A stretch of 64,000 nucleotides of DNA from Quillaja saponaria (GCA_029379385.1 CM055608.1:24364350-24428349), one strand, 5' to 3'. Positions 49,201-61,314 are shown, counted from the stretch's first letter. Numbers and translations are program-made. Notes: generated from the letters alone by a model not told the origin.

Positions 49201-50358
49201 TTCCTCAGGATCCTCAGTCCTATTCCCATAATACTTGTACATTTTAAACTTGTTAGGCACAGTATGCTCTTTCAAGTTTTCTTCCCATGTTGCAACTACA
49301 GAAGAATGGCACACAACTAATGTCGTCTTTGTCCTCATATCAGTAGAAAACTTATCAACTATACCAACAGAGTTTACTTTAACGTTACCGGCTTCACGTT
49401 TTTTTGGGGTAGCATGATCCATTTCACTCAGTCTTCCCCTCTTACAACCCAAAAGGGAAAAACCCTCATCCTGCTCACTTATATCATGTGATTTCTCGAC
49501 ATCTAAGCTACCAGTGTCTGTGGAAGAAGATGAAGCACTATCACATTTATCAAAAGTAATTGAAGAAAGCAAACTTAAAGTCTTACCCATCCCAGAATCA
49601 TCTGCAAAAATCCCACCTCATATAGGCTCCGGCCGCTCAATTATATGCCACCCAGACAAAAGATTCACGTAAGACCCATCATCTTTCTCTTCCCAAAATG
49701 GTGGCAATTCACCAGAATTCTCCAAGTGAAATAATCCAACCCAACCCTTCCTTTTGATGCATAAAAAGATCGGACTTAATAACATCTTTTGAGGGATCCA
49801 TCATTTTCAATGCACGTTTCTTGCTAAAATTCTCACCAACTATCTTGGAAAGCTCATCCAGATCCTTGATTTCTTTCTCATCCTTCTTTTCCTTCTCAAA
49901 CTGGGCCTCCGATAAATGCAACACACCTTCTGATATGGTTGCTTTCGCAGTCGGCAAGTCCTTAAGAAGAGCAAACATGCGAATTTGACAAGGAATCTTG
50001 GTTTGGTACAAAGCAGGAAAACTATTACATACAATTCCTTCGACTTCAATCAATTTGGACACCATCATCGGTGATAATACGGCGGCCACAGGCTCCTCGA
50101 TGATGGCAAGCTTAAATCCGTCAACCACCACTTTGATGCCGTTCTTTTCGTGTGGATTTTGGGGTTCAAGGGCCAGACCCACCTTTAATTGGCCACCTAC
50201 AATGAAACCATAGCTTTCAACCTCAACAATGTCGACCATGATGAATCCAACCGAGGAAGTTTCTGAGGAAGAAGACATTGAATTATCTTTCTCTGAATCC
50301 GAATAATCTCAGGACCAACGCACAAGTTTGATAAGTAATCTTGATCTTCTTCTTCCAT
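46260..50358 (-). pseudogene. HIRAN-SNF2-RING ATPase (SMARCA3-like), copy 2, disrupted
   Basis: Same exon plan as copy 1: 50358-48864, 48377-48086, 47083-46260. MEEEDQDYLSNLCVG is followed by a one-base loss near 50315, then HIRAN (SSVGFIMVDIVEVESYGFIV, PVAAVLSPMM), SNF2 N-half (SDLFMHQKEGLGW, Walker A DDSGMGKT, TTLVVCHSSVVATWEE), RRWVVTG, RRMKEMGLMGLPPKLIETCS, RING remnant, and helicase C-half (NSLVFSQFGRMLLLLEEPLK, VYLLEPLWNPAVEEQAIDRV, DVKIVRLIAQNTIEERIL). Further lesions: an extra base near 49735, TGA at 49618-49620 where copy 1 has CGT, an indel near 49105, TAG near 46890, and frame changes near 46640 and 46455. The RING has CPIC at its start but CAHVSFKAC for CAHxFCxxC and CPISR for CPxCR, so zinc ligands are lost. 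Introns share long similarity with copies 1 and 3. Confidence 0.88.
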
Positions 50359-52806
50359 ACCCAGGATGAATTTCTGTTCCAGAGGGTTGAAGAGTAACAG
50401 CAAAATTAAGAAAGTTGAAAAGTTTAAGCGCTTCTACCGTTGTTTGAATTCTATGAATATGCTTTGAAGAGTACAGAGAGTACGCCGATTATCAAGTCTC
50501 AATCTTAAGGGTGCGTTTGGATGTCCCGCCTTTATTTTCTTCAGCAGGGGCAAAATGTTCTCTTAAAAGGCCATCAATTTTTAAGGTTGCTGATAAGTAA
50601 ACGACATAAAAATACTTGGTGAACGAAAATGACTCACTACCTGCCAAAAAAACATAAAAACGATTCATTCTTTTTACTTTTAATTTTCTTTCACAATTTT
50701 GCCCTTTCTCTCTCTCATCTTCACTTTAAATTTTCTCTCTCTTTCTTTGTCTTTCTTCCCTTCTCACAATGAGAAATGAACACATAAACTCAATTTTCAG
50801 AGATTTGAACTATGTCCCCTGATGAAGCGGTGAAACATGAGAGTGATAATGATTAGGTACAGAGTGAACAAGAGAGGAATCCATAAGACCTCCAGATCAG
50901 AACCATTGAAAAGAAAAAAAATCCAGTTTTTGACTTCAATTTAAGTTCGAAATTGGTCTTTTAGCTTAATTGACTAGTTTGTGAGAGAGACATAGCTCGT
51001 TATACTAGCAAATTTTGTGTTGGACCTTTGATATATGTATAATAAGCTTGCATGTCAGATTGACTGTGAGGGTGATTTATTTAACATCTTACTAGTTTTT
51101 AGGTGTAAATCAAAAACCTGTGAGTGCTTAAAAATGAATGATGCTGGAGTAGTGGAATAACAGAATTACTGGCACGGGGTGGGCAATTGTGGGTTTCATA
51201 CGTGTAAGGTTATGGAGGTATAGGAAGATTGTAGGTCTACCTGATGTGGGCAGATGAAACTCCAAATCTCAGTTCTTGATGGCAAGCTCTTTATTTTATT
51301 AGTGAATGTTTGTTTCTAAAATTTATTTATCTATATTTGGGTTTTTTTTGTTCAATGTGAAATGAACACATGCACTCAATTCTTTACCTTTGACATGTTA
51401 GTGCTTCCACCGTCGAGTGAGAGGCAGAAGGAAAGTTTTGCCCAATATAATTTAAGAGGACATGATGCTTCCACCTGCAACGAGATGTGTTCATTTGTTT
51501 GTGAGAGGGGAAGAGAGAGAGAGGTAGAGAGACACATAAAATATAAAATCAGGGATAGAGAGAAAGGGTTAAAATGGGAAACAAGGTGTAAAGTCAAAAA
51601 AATGATCTGACTTTTTGTTTTTTCCCAGACAATGAACCCTTTTCGTTCACCTAGTATTTTTTAGTTGTATACATATCATCACCCATTTTTAATTAGTTGT
51701 TTGCATAAAACAATTTATTGAACATTTTTCAATTATTTACAATAATATGTCATAATATTGAAGTTTTCACAACAAAAATAAAAATAAAATAGGACTTTCT
51801 TTATTTATAATATACCCATTTTTATCAAGTTGGATTTTGAATTTTGACCTAATTCTAAAAATAAAAATAAACTGACTTGGCTGATTAAATACTCCCAGTT
51901 TAACTCACAAGACATGATTTAAGATGGTAAAGAATATTTGAGTTTAGTGGTTGAGGAGTCTCTGCAATATTAAGAGTTCGAGTTATTTGAAAATATTTGT
52001 TAGGAGAAAAACACTTACCAGGAAGGACAACCATGAAACTTGAAAAAAGATTATATTCATATATTCGTGGAAACCAAAAAAAAAAAAAAAAAACTTCCAA
52101 TTCTTCTTGCACACACATTTATGTCATGGATCAAAACGTTAAAATTAGCAAATTCAAGATGCATTACACATTTGTATCATTGCTTGAAGGTGGCTGTTAA
52201 GGATTTGGCTACCTTCACCTTCCAAGTTTTTACCTTTGGCCGTTAAACTACCAAGTACATATTGAAGCTAAAATACCATAAATCAATAATATTGAATATA
52301 CTAAAATACCAGTTAGAGCTTAACCCATTTGACATTGTACCAGGTTGAGGATTCGAACCTTAATTAACCTCAAATTTGCAAACTTAGGCTTAGAGTATTT
52401 TGGAAGGAAAAAAAAAAAAAAAAAAAAAATCAACTTTTCAAACTTAGGCTTAGAGTATTTTGGGAAGGAGGTAAATTAGGTTTCATATGCTGTGTGTGTT
52501 CACAAAGTCCAATTGTATGGAGAACAGAAATCTAAAACTATTTGAACTTTCCAATACATAAACTTAATCAAGATCTAGTAATGTTACTTTTCACATCCCA
52601 ACTAAAGGCTCTTCCACCTCTATATATTATTCCTTCTCTCAAGTCCCTTTCTCTTTCTCTAAGAGACCAAGGGTTCCACAAATTACAAATATATCAAGAT
52701 CAAGATTATTTGTATGCAGAACATTCTAAAAAAAATATAATATGTACAGGCAAATGAGACATGTATGCATTTACATCTGCAAGATCTAATAATGAAGTAA
52801 AAAAAG
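50359..52806. other. Spacer between SNF2 copies 2 and 3
   Basis: No gene recognised. The first 100 bp resemble the upstream flank of copy 1. Purine-rich and pyrimidine-rich strands near 50700-50760 and 51490-51560 give chance frames. An A run sits at 52076-52093. A plus-strand TATATATTA near 52620 followed by a CT-rich stretch looks promoter-like but leads to no identifiable gene. Confidence 0.45.
52377..52472. repeat. Tandem duplication with an A-rich middle
   Basis: The phrase CAAACTTAGGCTTAGAGTAT with TTTGG and AAGGA after it appears at 52378-52409 and again at 52438-52470, separated by a run of about 21 A. Spacing is 60 bp. Confidence 0.85.
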
Positions 52807-53492
52807 TCACAAAGATGAAAGTGATTGGATATCGTTCGCAGTAATGGCCCTCCTTCTTCCACATTCTTCACCTCCAAACTGCTTAGTCTTCTCCAGCAAG
52901 TCCAGTATTCTCTCTTCAATGTGTTTAGAGCTATTAACCCAACAATTTTCAAATCCACTTTCTGTCCAACATGATACATGTGATCAATTGTCTGTTCCTT
53001 AATAGCTGGGTTCCACCATGGCTCCAATAAGTAGACTTTAGAGGCAGTAAGATTCATAACTGCACTTGATGCCTTAAGACTTGAAACAAGCAAAACTGTA
53101 GACCTAGCTGGTCCTAAATCTCTAAATGCTTTGATGATACTGGCTCTTCTAACTAGTGGCATTCGTACAATCCAGCAATTCTTAAAACCAACTTCTTTGA
53201 GTGGCTCTTCTAGTAAGAATAACATCTTCTCGAATTGTGAAAATATTACTGTGTTTATAGCTGGCTTTTGATTCCTTGATTCTACAAGAAGTTTTAAAAG
53301 AGCAAAAACTTCAGAGGATTTGCTTTTTCTTGAAGAGGATAGTCCAGCAATACTATCAGAAGATTTGGAAGGGGCTGTGAAACAAGTCAGATTCTATGAG
53401 AAGCCGGCGACAAGTAGGGGCAACGTTTTACTTGCTACAGCCTTTTCATAATACAGGCTTGGCAGAAATTAAATGTGAGAATAGTAAGTAAT

Positions 53493-53629
53493 TGTTAGAA
53501 TATTTTATGTTGTTATTAGTCCTACATTGGTTGTATGTTGTACTTTTCTTATTCTCTTTTACTATAAATAAATCCTATTGGTATAGTATTTGATTTACTC
53601 TACAACCTTTTCTCTTATATCCATTTACA
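53493..53629 (+). repeat. 5' LTR of the Copia element
   Basis: It starts TGTTAGAATATTTTATG and includes a TATA-like ACTATAAATAAA about 75 bp in, the likely transcription start region. The end CCATTTACA is followed at once by the primer-binding site. Confidence 0.94.
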
Positions 53630-54238
53630 TGGTATCAGAGCAATTCGGTCTAAAATCCTAACCTTTATATAAAACCATCTCACCCATAATTTTTCGGTGA
53701 CTAGAAAATTACCATAAAAATTCGCTGCCCTGCCTAAAAGCCCATTCTCCGGAGCTTATGGACTCAGAAGCTTCTGATCTGTTGGCCACATAAAGACAAC
53801 TGAAAAACAACGGTCCACGCGCCCCCACGCGCCGTTACAGTGGGTAGCGTGTGACAACCATGCTCAGTACAACAGGAAGGCAGGTGCAGCGCATAGGATC
53901 TACAAGTAGAGGAGTTATTGAGCACGTGAGGTCCACTATTAGAGAGATATTTGATGGGTGCGATATGATTTTTGGAGCGTGTGGCACGTGTGATGTGATT
54001 TTTTGAGGTATTTCTTCTCTGATCTGGTTCCAACAGCCCCATATCAATTTTTGCTTCGATTTGTTTATTTTTTTAATGTATTTTTAGGAGATTCTTGGCT
54101 TGCTTCTCATTGTACGTAATTTACAAGGGTATTTTCTAACTTGATTATGGGCTGTGATCCTTGCTTTTGACTATTTTATCTCGACGGCTATTTATTGTGG
54201 CACTCCTTTATTTCTTTTGTTTTTCTTTTTTTGGAAGT

Positions 54239-57200
54239 ATGGACTCTAAATCTACATTACCTTTGCAAATTACTACTCGAAAGTTGAATAACAGTAATTA
54301 CTTGCAATGGTCTAGAGCTGTTGAGGTTTATTTGATTGGTTAAGTGTATGAAGACCATCTTAGCATCTGAACCTCTTAAGAAGGGTACTAAAGAGGCTAA
54401 GGCTTAGAGGAAGGTTGATAACGAAATTATTTCTCTTTTATAGAATTCAATGAAATCTTAGATTGCTGATGTGTGTTCCCATTGTATTGTCAAACAAATT
54501 TGGGATTTTAGTGAAAACAATGTACTCTAGTAATTTGACTCATCTGTATGATGTCTCTCGTGGCCTTTTTCAGGCCAAACAAATTGGTTCTCTTTCTGAC
54601 TATTTTGGTTCTATACAGCAAGTCTATGATGAACTCAATATTGTTTAACCTCTTTCATCTGATATAGCAAAACAAAAAGAACAACGTGAACAACTTATGG
54701 TTCTTAGTTTTTTGGTTGGACTTTATTCTAATTATGAGCCTGTTAAGGCACAAATTCTTGTAGGAGCTTCTCTTCCCTCTCTTGCTGAAGTTTATCGTCG
54801 GGTATCTCAGTACCCACCTGGTACTGATGCTAGTCATGATAAATCTGCTCTTACAATTTAGTCTTCTCAGTTACCTGATAGGACTTGGTCTGGTGGTACT
54901 AGAGGTAGTCGTGGTGGTAGAGGATGCCGTGGAGGATGTGGAAGTCATCATTACACTTATTGTGGTTGAGATAAACACACTCATGAGTATTGTTGGAAGT
55001 TGAATAGTGAGCTTCCTAAAGTTACAAATATTGCATATACTTCCTCAGAACTCGGGTCTTCTGGCAACATTTCTATCTTACAGAAGGAATATTCTAAGTT
55101 ACTTCAGTTATAGTCTGTACAACAAGCATCTCTTCACACTGCATCTCTTGCCTAGTTAGGTAATCTATAGTTTGTTTTTCTAGTTCTTCAGTCTCAAGGC
55201 TTTGGATTCTTGAATCTAGGGCCACTGATCACATGACAGGTATATCTAGTCCTTTTACTAACTTGCAAAATTCACAATCATCTCCTGTTACTTTAGCAAA
55301 TGGTTCTACTACTGTAGGTCAGTTGAATAGGTACTGTTGAACTTAGTCCCGAGACTTTCCATATCATCTATTTTATAAATTCCCACTTTATCTTTTAATC
55401 TTATGTATGTTCGTAAACTCATTAAAAATTTAAATTGCTATATCATTTTTTATTCTGATTATGTTTTATTCAGGATTTGAAGACAAGGAAGATGATTGGA
55501 AGAGGACATGAATCTGCCGGACTCTACTACTTTAATCCATTACCATCACATACAGCTTGTTTTGTCACAGTTACACCACTCTAGATCCATTGTCGCCTTG
55601 GTCATCCTTCTTTGGAAAAACTCAAGAAGTTAGTTCCTAGTTTAAGTCATTTGTCTTCTTTAGAATGTGAGTTGTGTCAGCACATTCGTGTTCCCTTTGC
55701 AGTCCCGCATTAATAAAACAGTTGAGAGTTCATTTATGTTAGTTCATTCAGATGTGTGGGGTCCAAGTCGTGTCACTTCAAAGTTGGGTTATCGTTATTT
55801 TATTACATTTGTGGATGATTTTTCAAGGATGACTTGGCTTTATTTAATGAAAGAATGTTCTAAACTATTTTCTATTTTCAGTGCCTTTTGTTCTGAAATT
55901 AAAACTCAGTTTAATGTTCCTATTCGTATACTTCGTAATGACAGTGCTAAATAATATTTTACTGCTTCATTTAACACATTTATAACTGTTTCAGGAATAA
56001 TTCATCAATCTTCTTGCTCACACACTTCACAACAAAATGGGGTGGCCGAGAGAAAGAATCATCATCTTATAAAGATAATCATACTTTATTATGTCAGATG
56101 AATGTTCCTAAAATGTTTTGGAGTAATGCAGTTCTTACGGCTTGTTATCTTATAAATAGAATGCGATCATCAATTCTTTATGACAAAATTCCATTTTTTG
56201 TACTTTTTTCATAGGCTCCTATGCTTTCTTTATCCCCTCGTATTTTTAGCTACGTGTCATTTGTGCATCAACTTTCTCAAGGTATTGATAAACTAGATCA
56301 TCGTTCTATTAAATGTATTTTTTTAGGGTACACTCATACACAAAAAGGGTATAGATATTATAGTCATTCGTTGAATCGTTTCTTTGTTTGTGCCGATGTT
56401 ACCTATTTTGAATCTACCCCATACTACATTGACTCACATGACATTACAGACTTGAAACAGTTCTTTCGTTACCTGTTCTTCTTCCGTTGTCTACTAAGCG
56501 TCCTTTAAATCTTTCAGGTCGTCTATCTCATTCTAATTTATAAGTTTACACTCGATGCCAAGTAGACAAGACTATTCTGACAGATTCTGGTGCTCTGCTA
56601 ATTGCTTCTTTGCCTTTGGATCCAGCTCCTTCAGACTTTGATCTTCCTCTTGCCATTTGAAAAGGTAAACATACATGTCTTTTTGTTTATGCTCAGTCTT
56701 ACTACTGCCTATCCTATTTTAAATTATGTTTCCTATGATCATTTATCTCATTCGTATTATTCTTTTGTCACTTCATTATCTGGTGTTTCTGTTCCTAACT
56801 CTATGTTTGAGCTTTAAAACAATATGGGTAGAGAAATTCCATGGATGAAGAGATACGAGCTTTAAAGGGAAATGATACCTGGGAATTTGTGAAACTCCCC
56901 TTGGGTAAGTCTATTGTTAGGTTGTCATTGGGTGTTTACTGTGAACGTTCATCCTGATGGTTTTGTTGACGAGTTGAAAGCTCGTTTGGTGGCTTAAGAT
57001 TACACTCAGGTCTATGGTATAGATTACTCTGAGACCTTTTCTCATATTACTAAGATTACTTTAGTCAAAGTCTTTATCTCTCTTGCAGTCATCTTTAATT
57101 GACCACTACATCAATTAAATATCAAAAATATATTTTTGCATGGTGACCCTGATAAAGAGGTTTTTACGGAACAATCTTCAGGGTATGTTGCTCAGGAGGA

Positions 57201-58254
57201 GTCTGGCTTGGTTTGTACGCTGAAGAAATCTTTGTATGGTTTGAAACAATCTCCCAGACCTTGGTTTGATAGGTTTAGTGAAGTGGTACTGAGCTTTGGT
57301 CTTCAGAGATGTAAAGTGGATCATTATGTTTTCTACCATCATTCATCTATTGATAGAATATTATTAATTGTGTATGTTGATGATATTATCATTACATATG
57401 ATGATTGTCAGGGAACTTCAAAATTTCAGAAATTTTCTTGCAGTCTAAATTCTAAACTAAGGAATTTGGGACAATTAAAGTACTTTTTGGGTATTGATAT
57501 TGCTAGATCACGTCAGGGTATATATCTTTCTCAAAGAAAATATTGTCTTGAATTTATTGAGTGATACATGTATGCTGGGGTCAAAGCCTGTTGATACTCA
57601 AATGGATCCTAACACTAAACTTGTACTAGATGAGGGAGAGCTATTATCATATTCTGAACAATATAGACGTCTAGTGGGAAAGCTAAATTATCTGACAATG
57701 ACCCGACTTGACATATCTTTTGCTGCTAGTATGGTTAGTCAATTTATGGCTCAACCTCGAACTTCTCACTGGAATGCAGTTATTCGTATTCTGAGGTATC
57801 TCAAAACTGCACCTGGTAAGAGGTTAATATATAAGAATCATGGTCATATTTTGGTTCATGGACATGGCTGTGGTCATGCTTTGGTTTAACACCAAGATTC
57901 CACTTCGATTCAGGGATACAATGATGCAGATTGGGTTGGTTGTCCATTTGTCAGAAGATCCGCTACAGGGTATTGTCTTTTTGGGAGGAAACCTTGTTTC
58001 CTGGAAAAGTAGGAAACAAACTGTTGTTTCAAGGTTTAGTGCTGAACCTGAGTATAGAGCCATGCCTCAAACTACTGCAGAGTTAGTTTGGTTGAAAAAC
58101 TTGTTAGAAGAGCTTGGACTCCCACATTCACAGCCTATGGAGCTCGTTTGTGATAACCAGACTGCATTGTATATAGCTTATAATCCTGTTTTTCATGAGC
58201 GAACAAAACATATAGAAGTTGAGTGTCATTTTAGTTCGAGAAAAAACTTATAGA
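54239..58254 (+). pseudogene. Copia gag-pol remnant
   Basis: The ATG at 54239 opens gag (MDSKSTLPLQITTRKLNNSN, YLQWSRAVE). A zinc-knuckle remnant CHHYTYCG..KHTHEYC lies near 54940-54990; a protease-like WILE..ATDHMTG near 55205; a pre-integrase HCRLGHPSLEKLKKL near 55595; the integrase core (LVHSDVWGPSRVTSK, YFITFVDDFSRMTW, QQNGVAERK) at 55730-56070; the RT blocks SLYGLKQSPRPWF near 57235 and LLIVYVDDIII near 57365; and RNase H from about 57920 (DADWVGCPFVRRSATGYCLF, LVSWKSRKQTVVSRFSAE, AELVWLKNLLEELG), finishing ERTKHIEVE. More than ten TAG/TGA stops replace tryptophan or glutamine codons, and there are several frame changes. The YVDD catalytic motif is still present, but no full protein can be made. 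Confidence 0.92.
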
Positions 58255-58394
58255 TAATACAATTAAAACTGCATATGTGAAGTCTGAAGATCATTTGGCA
58301 GATTTTTTTACTAAGTCTCTGAGAGGTGCTCGTCTTCGTTATATTTGTAACAAGCTTGGAGTATATAATATATATGCTCTAACTTGAGAGGGAG

Positions 58395-58535
58395 TGTTAG
58401 AATAGTTTATGTTGTTATTAGTTTCACATTAGTTGTATGTGATACTTTTCTTATTCTCTTTTACTATAAATAAAGTCTATGAGTATAGTATTTGATTCAT
58501 TCAAGCTACAACCCTTTCTCTCATATCCATTTACA
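58395..58535 (+). repeat. 3' LTR of the Copia element
   Basis: Four bases longer than the 5' LTR through a small insertion near TTCAAGCTACAACC. It follows the polypurine tract directly and is followed by the target duplication GTAAT. Confidence 0.94.
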
Positions 58536-58644
58536 GTAATTACAATATCAGTCTTTGGAGACATGCAAATTGGATAGTCAAAATCTTCACCATACAGAAG
58601 CTCGTCAATTAGCATTTCCTACAACTTCTGTTTATTGGACACAT

Positions 58645-58990
58645 CTGCTTACAATCAAGTCATCAGTACATAGGGGAAAAACAATACATAATTTCTTTTA
58701 TTGATGTAGAAAAATGGAAAAAAGAAATGCTTTTCAGCAAAATGAATAGTCGTATAGCTACCAAAGAACACAAAATGTAGATTGATAATCCAGGACAATA
58801 TTTATTAAGTCAAATCCAAGTAAAAAAGACCAAACAAGTCATACATCTTCTCAAGCAAAAGAGACCAAAATGGAGCCTTATCTTCCGAGCAACTAAATTC
58901 TTTGAAAGTCTCCATTTTCCATTGTTTGTCTCGGTAATTTTTATAACCAACTTCCTCGTAAGCTTCCTACTTTGATGGTAAATACATGTT
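58645..58990 (-). other. Intron 2 remnant of SNF2 copy 3
   Basis: This stretch matches intron 2 of copy 2 (47084-47560). Shared phrases include CAATCAAGTCATCA, TTTCAGCAAAATGA, ACAAGTCA.CCATCTTCTCAAGC and CTTCCTACTTTGA. Similarity stops near 58990, marking the 5' break of the copy 3 duplication or a later deletion. Confidence 0.75.
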
Positions 58991-59248
58991 CAATCAGACT
59001 ATTCAGACCTACATATCATTACTGCTCTAGAATTCATGCCCATAGGATACAGCCCCCTATTATACGCTCACTCTAGTAGATTTCCACCAAGAGTATACTG
59101 CATATCATATGCCACTCCTATAATTTAGGGCTTTGGAGTCCATTAAGAGCTAAAGCTCATCCCTATATAATCCCTTTAGTTGTACTGTCTAACACCATAA
59201 GGAAGGACTTTCTCACTTTTGGATAAAGATGTATATATGTATATATAC

Positions 59249-59360
59249 ACATACACACTTAATTGACAATGCCGCCATGCGAGAACTTATGACTTCGTTT
59301 GACCACATACACACTTAATTGACAATGCCGCCATGCGAGAACTTATGACTTCGTTTGACC
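59249..59360. repeat. Perfect tandem duplication, 2 x 56 bp
   Basis: 59249-59304 and 59305-59360 are identical. They include ACATACACACTTAATTGAC and GCCGCCATGCGAGAAC. Identity over 112 bp in otherwise decayed DNA suggests a very recent event or an assembly artefact. Confidence 0.93.
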
Positions 59361-59369
59361 ACATTGAAC

Positions 59370-59700
59370 CTCTTTAAGGCGTCACTTAGAATTGAGGTTG
59401 GGTATCAATCACATGTCTCATAAAATAGATATCAATTACATTTCCTTCAATGTTCCGTTCACTAGCCTCAGTGCCAGTAGCTTGATTAGAGAATCAACTA
59501 GTTTTTTCTCTTGATCATATCAAATCCATGGATACACAATTTCACTCAACAACTGCCTCACAAATGTTGTTTCTCAATCTGATGTGTTGATTTTTTTCAT
59601 TAAATATTTTATTCCTTGCTCTCGAGTTATGGTAGTCTGGCAATCACAATGTAAAGATACAGTCAAAACTATTCTTCACCACAATGATATGTCCATCAAC
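59370..59700 (-). pseudogene. Copia pol C-terminal fragment
   Basis: The minus strand, with two frame changes, reads a worn RNase H end of a Copia polyprotein: QHIRLRNNI (family: KHI..R.H.IR) followed by LVDSLIKLLALRLVNGTLKEM (family: NLADPLTKAL.R..V....GM). No LTR is recognised beside it. It is unrelated in position and orientation to the complete Copia element at 53493-58535. Confidence 0.5.
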
Positions 59701-59734
59701 CCCTTTTTAAGGCAATACATATTATTTTAGCACA

Positions 59735-60010
59735 GATATACCTCATTGTATATCGGCAAAGCATAATCACTCTCGATTTATTGATAAAATGAATTATTTC
59801 CTCTAGGCACCAATATTAGGAATACATTTTCATTCTTAATTTAGCATTATTGTATCTTATTGTATAATAGGAATGCTTAATCACTCAATTTCTGCAACAA
59901 TATACCTTATCGTAGAATATGAATGCCTTTAACTCTCAATCTCAGCACCATTATACCTCTTCGTATAATAAGAGTGTCTCTAATTTTTAATTTCAAACTT
60001 ATTGCCACCA
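59735..60010. repeat. Degenerate repeat, about four units of 60-70 bp
   Basis: A phrase of the form TATACCTCATTGTATAATAGGAATG.CT followed by AATC.CTCAATTTCAGCA recurs near 59737, 59850, 59900 and 59953 with many changes. It may be part of the decayed Copia element next to it. Confidence 0.55.
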
Positions 60011-61314
60011 TTGGCATATATATATATTTTTCCTTCACATTTTTAGTGCATATCTTACTGACAATAATTTTAACATATTATACTCAATAGACAACCAACA
60101 GTAGATATTTAAATATAACCAAAAAAAAAAAAAAAGGGTATAAAGCTAAAACACAATGCATTTTCCTTTTGATTCTCAGTATAATTTATTTTCTCATTAA
60201 ATAAATTATTTATGAGGCCTTTAATCAACAACCTTTTTTTTTTTTCCTTCTTCAAGAATATCTCATTCTTGTAATCATCATCACATAGTATCTGTGAAGC
60301 ACCAATATTGCATATTAGGGTCGTATCTGACACGGATACAACCTCGATATGTTAGGATATGTATCAAAATCGTATCTATAATTAATATATTTATTTATTT
60401 ATTTTAAAAATATGACTTGGCTCAGATACAGTTCAGGACAGCTGGATACGTCTCTAATTCTTAGCTAATACAAAACGCTGCATTTTTACTGAATTATTAT
60501 GTTTTTTTTATTTAATTTTTTTTTTTTTTTATGTTTTTGCTTGAAAAGGTGCTTTTTGTTTGCTTTCTATCTTGACTTTGTGATTTTCTTTTCTTTTCTT
60601 TTGAGACAATGATTTTTCTCTGAACTCTTAGGGATCGATGTAAATGCTCTCTTCATTGCTACCGTTGAAGCTAAAACTAGAAATCATATGATCTTGTCTC
60701 GTTGAAATTAAAGCTATCTGGGTCTGGGTTCACCTTTATCTCATAAGGCCTCTGTTTTCTCAAGCAGTCAGTGAAGTCCTTCATCATTTGTCAAGGTTTA
60801 AGTAAGTCACTTGACTTTTATCTATCTTTCCCGTCCCTTCTCTGATAATATAGCTCATTGGCTTTAGTTTCCTCTTGCAAACGTGACTCTTGCTTCTTGT
60901 TTCCTCCAACAAAAGTGACTCTACCTTTTGAGACTTTTATTTCTTTTATGTTCTACGTCCTGCAACGACTATCTTTTAGGTTCACTTTTTTTTTTTAGCT
61001 GGCTATATGTCTATTATAACTGAGATAGTCATTTTGCATTAGACTTTTTTTTGTCTTTTTTAATTTTATGGTTTACCTCCTACAACAACTCTATCTTCTA
61101 GGTTCATTTATTATTATTATTATTTGCTAGATATATGTCTGTGTTTGTGATAGTGGGTTTTTTTCTTGGTGGCAGATGACTTTGTCCTTATTATGTAGCT
61201 CAATATATGTTAGTGTTAGAATAAACTGAGATATTTGAATAAACTGTGAGAATGTTATGCAATTGTGTTTTTGTTTTTTTTTTTTTTTCATTTTTGTTTC
61301 TATGCTTTATAGTT
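60011..61314. other. Spacer and likely 5' part of the hAT element
   Basis: Mixed AT-rich sequence with T runs at 60515-60530 and 61275-61289. The block at 60297-60450 (GAAGCACCAATATTG, GTATCTGACACGGATACAAC) looks like common plant repeat sequence but was not classified. From about 60600 on it may be the leader of the hAT transposase gene. Terminal inverted repeats of the hAT element were not found. Confidence 0.4.

Larger units (their letters stand above)
53493..58535 (+). mobile_element. Copia-type LTR retrotransposon, complete but inactive
   Basis: LTRs of 137 bp (53493-53629) and 141 bp (58395-58535) begin TGTTAGAATA and end CCATTTACA. Perfect 5-bp target duplication GTAAT at 53488-53492 and 58536-58540. 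Primer site TGGTATCAGAG (initiator-Met tRNA) starts at 53630, directly after the LTR; the polypurine tract GAGAGGGAG ends at 58394. Gene order gag, protease, integrase, reverse transcriptase, RNase H is that of the Copia superfamily. The LTRs differ at roughly one position in ten, mostly transitions, so the insertion is not recent. Length of about 5.0 kb is normal. The interior is full of in-frame stops, so it cannot move by itself. Confidence 0.95.
52807..58644 (-). pseudogene. SNF2-RING ATPase (SMARCA3-like), copy 3: last exon only, split by a Copia element
   Basis: Two pieces of the last exon survive: 58644-58541 and 53492-52807. The first begins after an acceptor at 58645 (GCAG) and reads ELLYGEDFDYPICMSPKTDI, the start of the RING. 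The second continues with a worn RING, then SRNQKPAINTVIFSQFEKML, LKEVGFK, STVLLVSSLKASSAVMNL, YLLEPWWNPAIKEQTIDHMY, IEERILDLLEKTKQFGG and SLSSL before TGA at 52807-52809. Several frame changes occur (near 53170, 52930 and 52985). DYPIC replaces CPIC, so the first zinc ligand is gone. Exons 1 and 2 are absent: similarity to copy 2 continues only into intron 2, to about 58990. The Copia insertion has a perfect target duplication and lies exactly within the RING coding sequence. Confidence 0.85.

Noticed and set aside
46260..50358. Functional second SNF2 gene
   Set aside because: Many indels, two in-frame stops and lost RING ligands.
52542..52757. Plus-strand gene after a TATA-like box
   Set aside because: 71-codon frame without motif; it also overlaps the shared 3' flank of the SNF2 copies.
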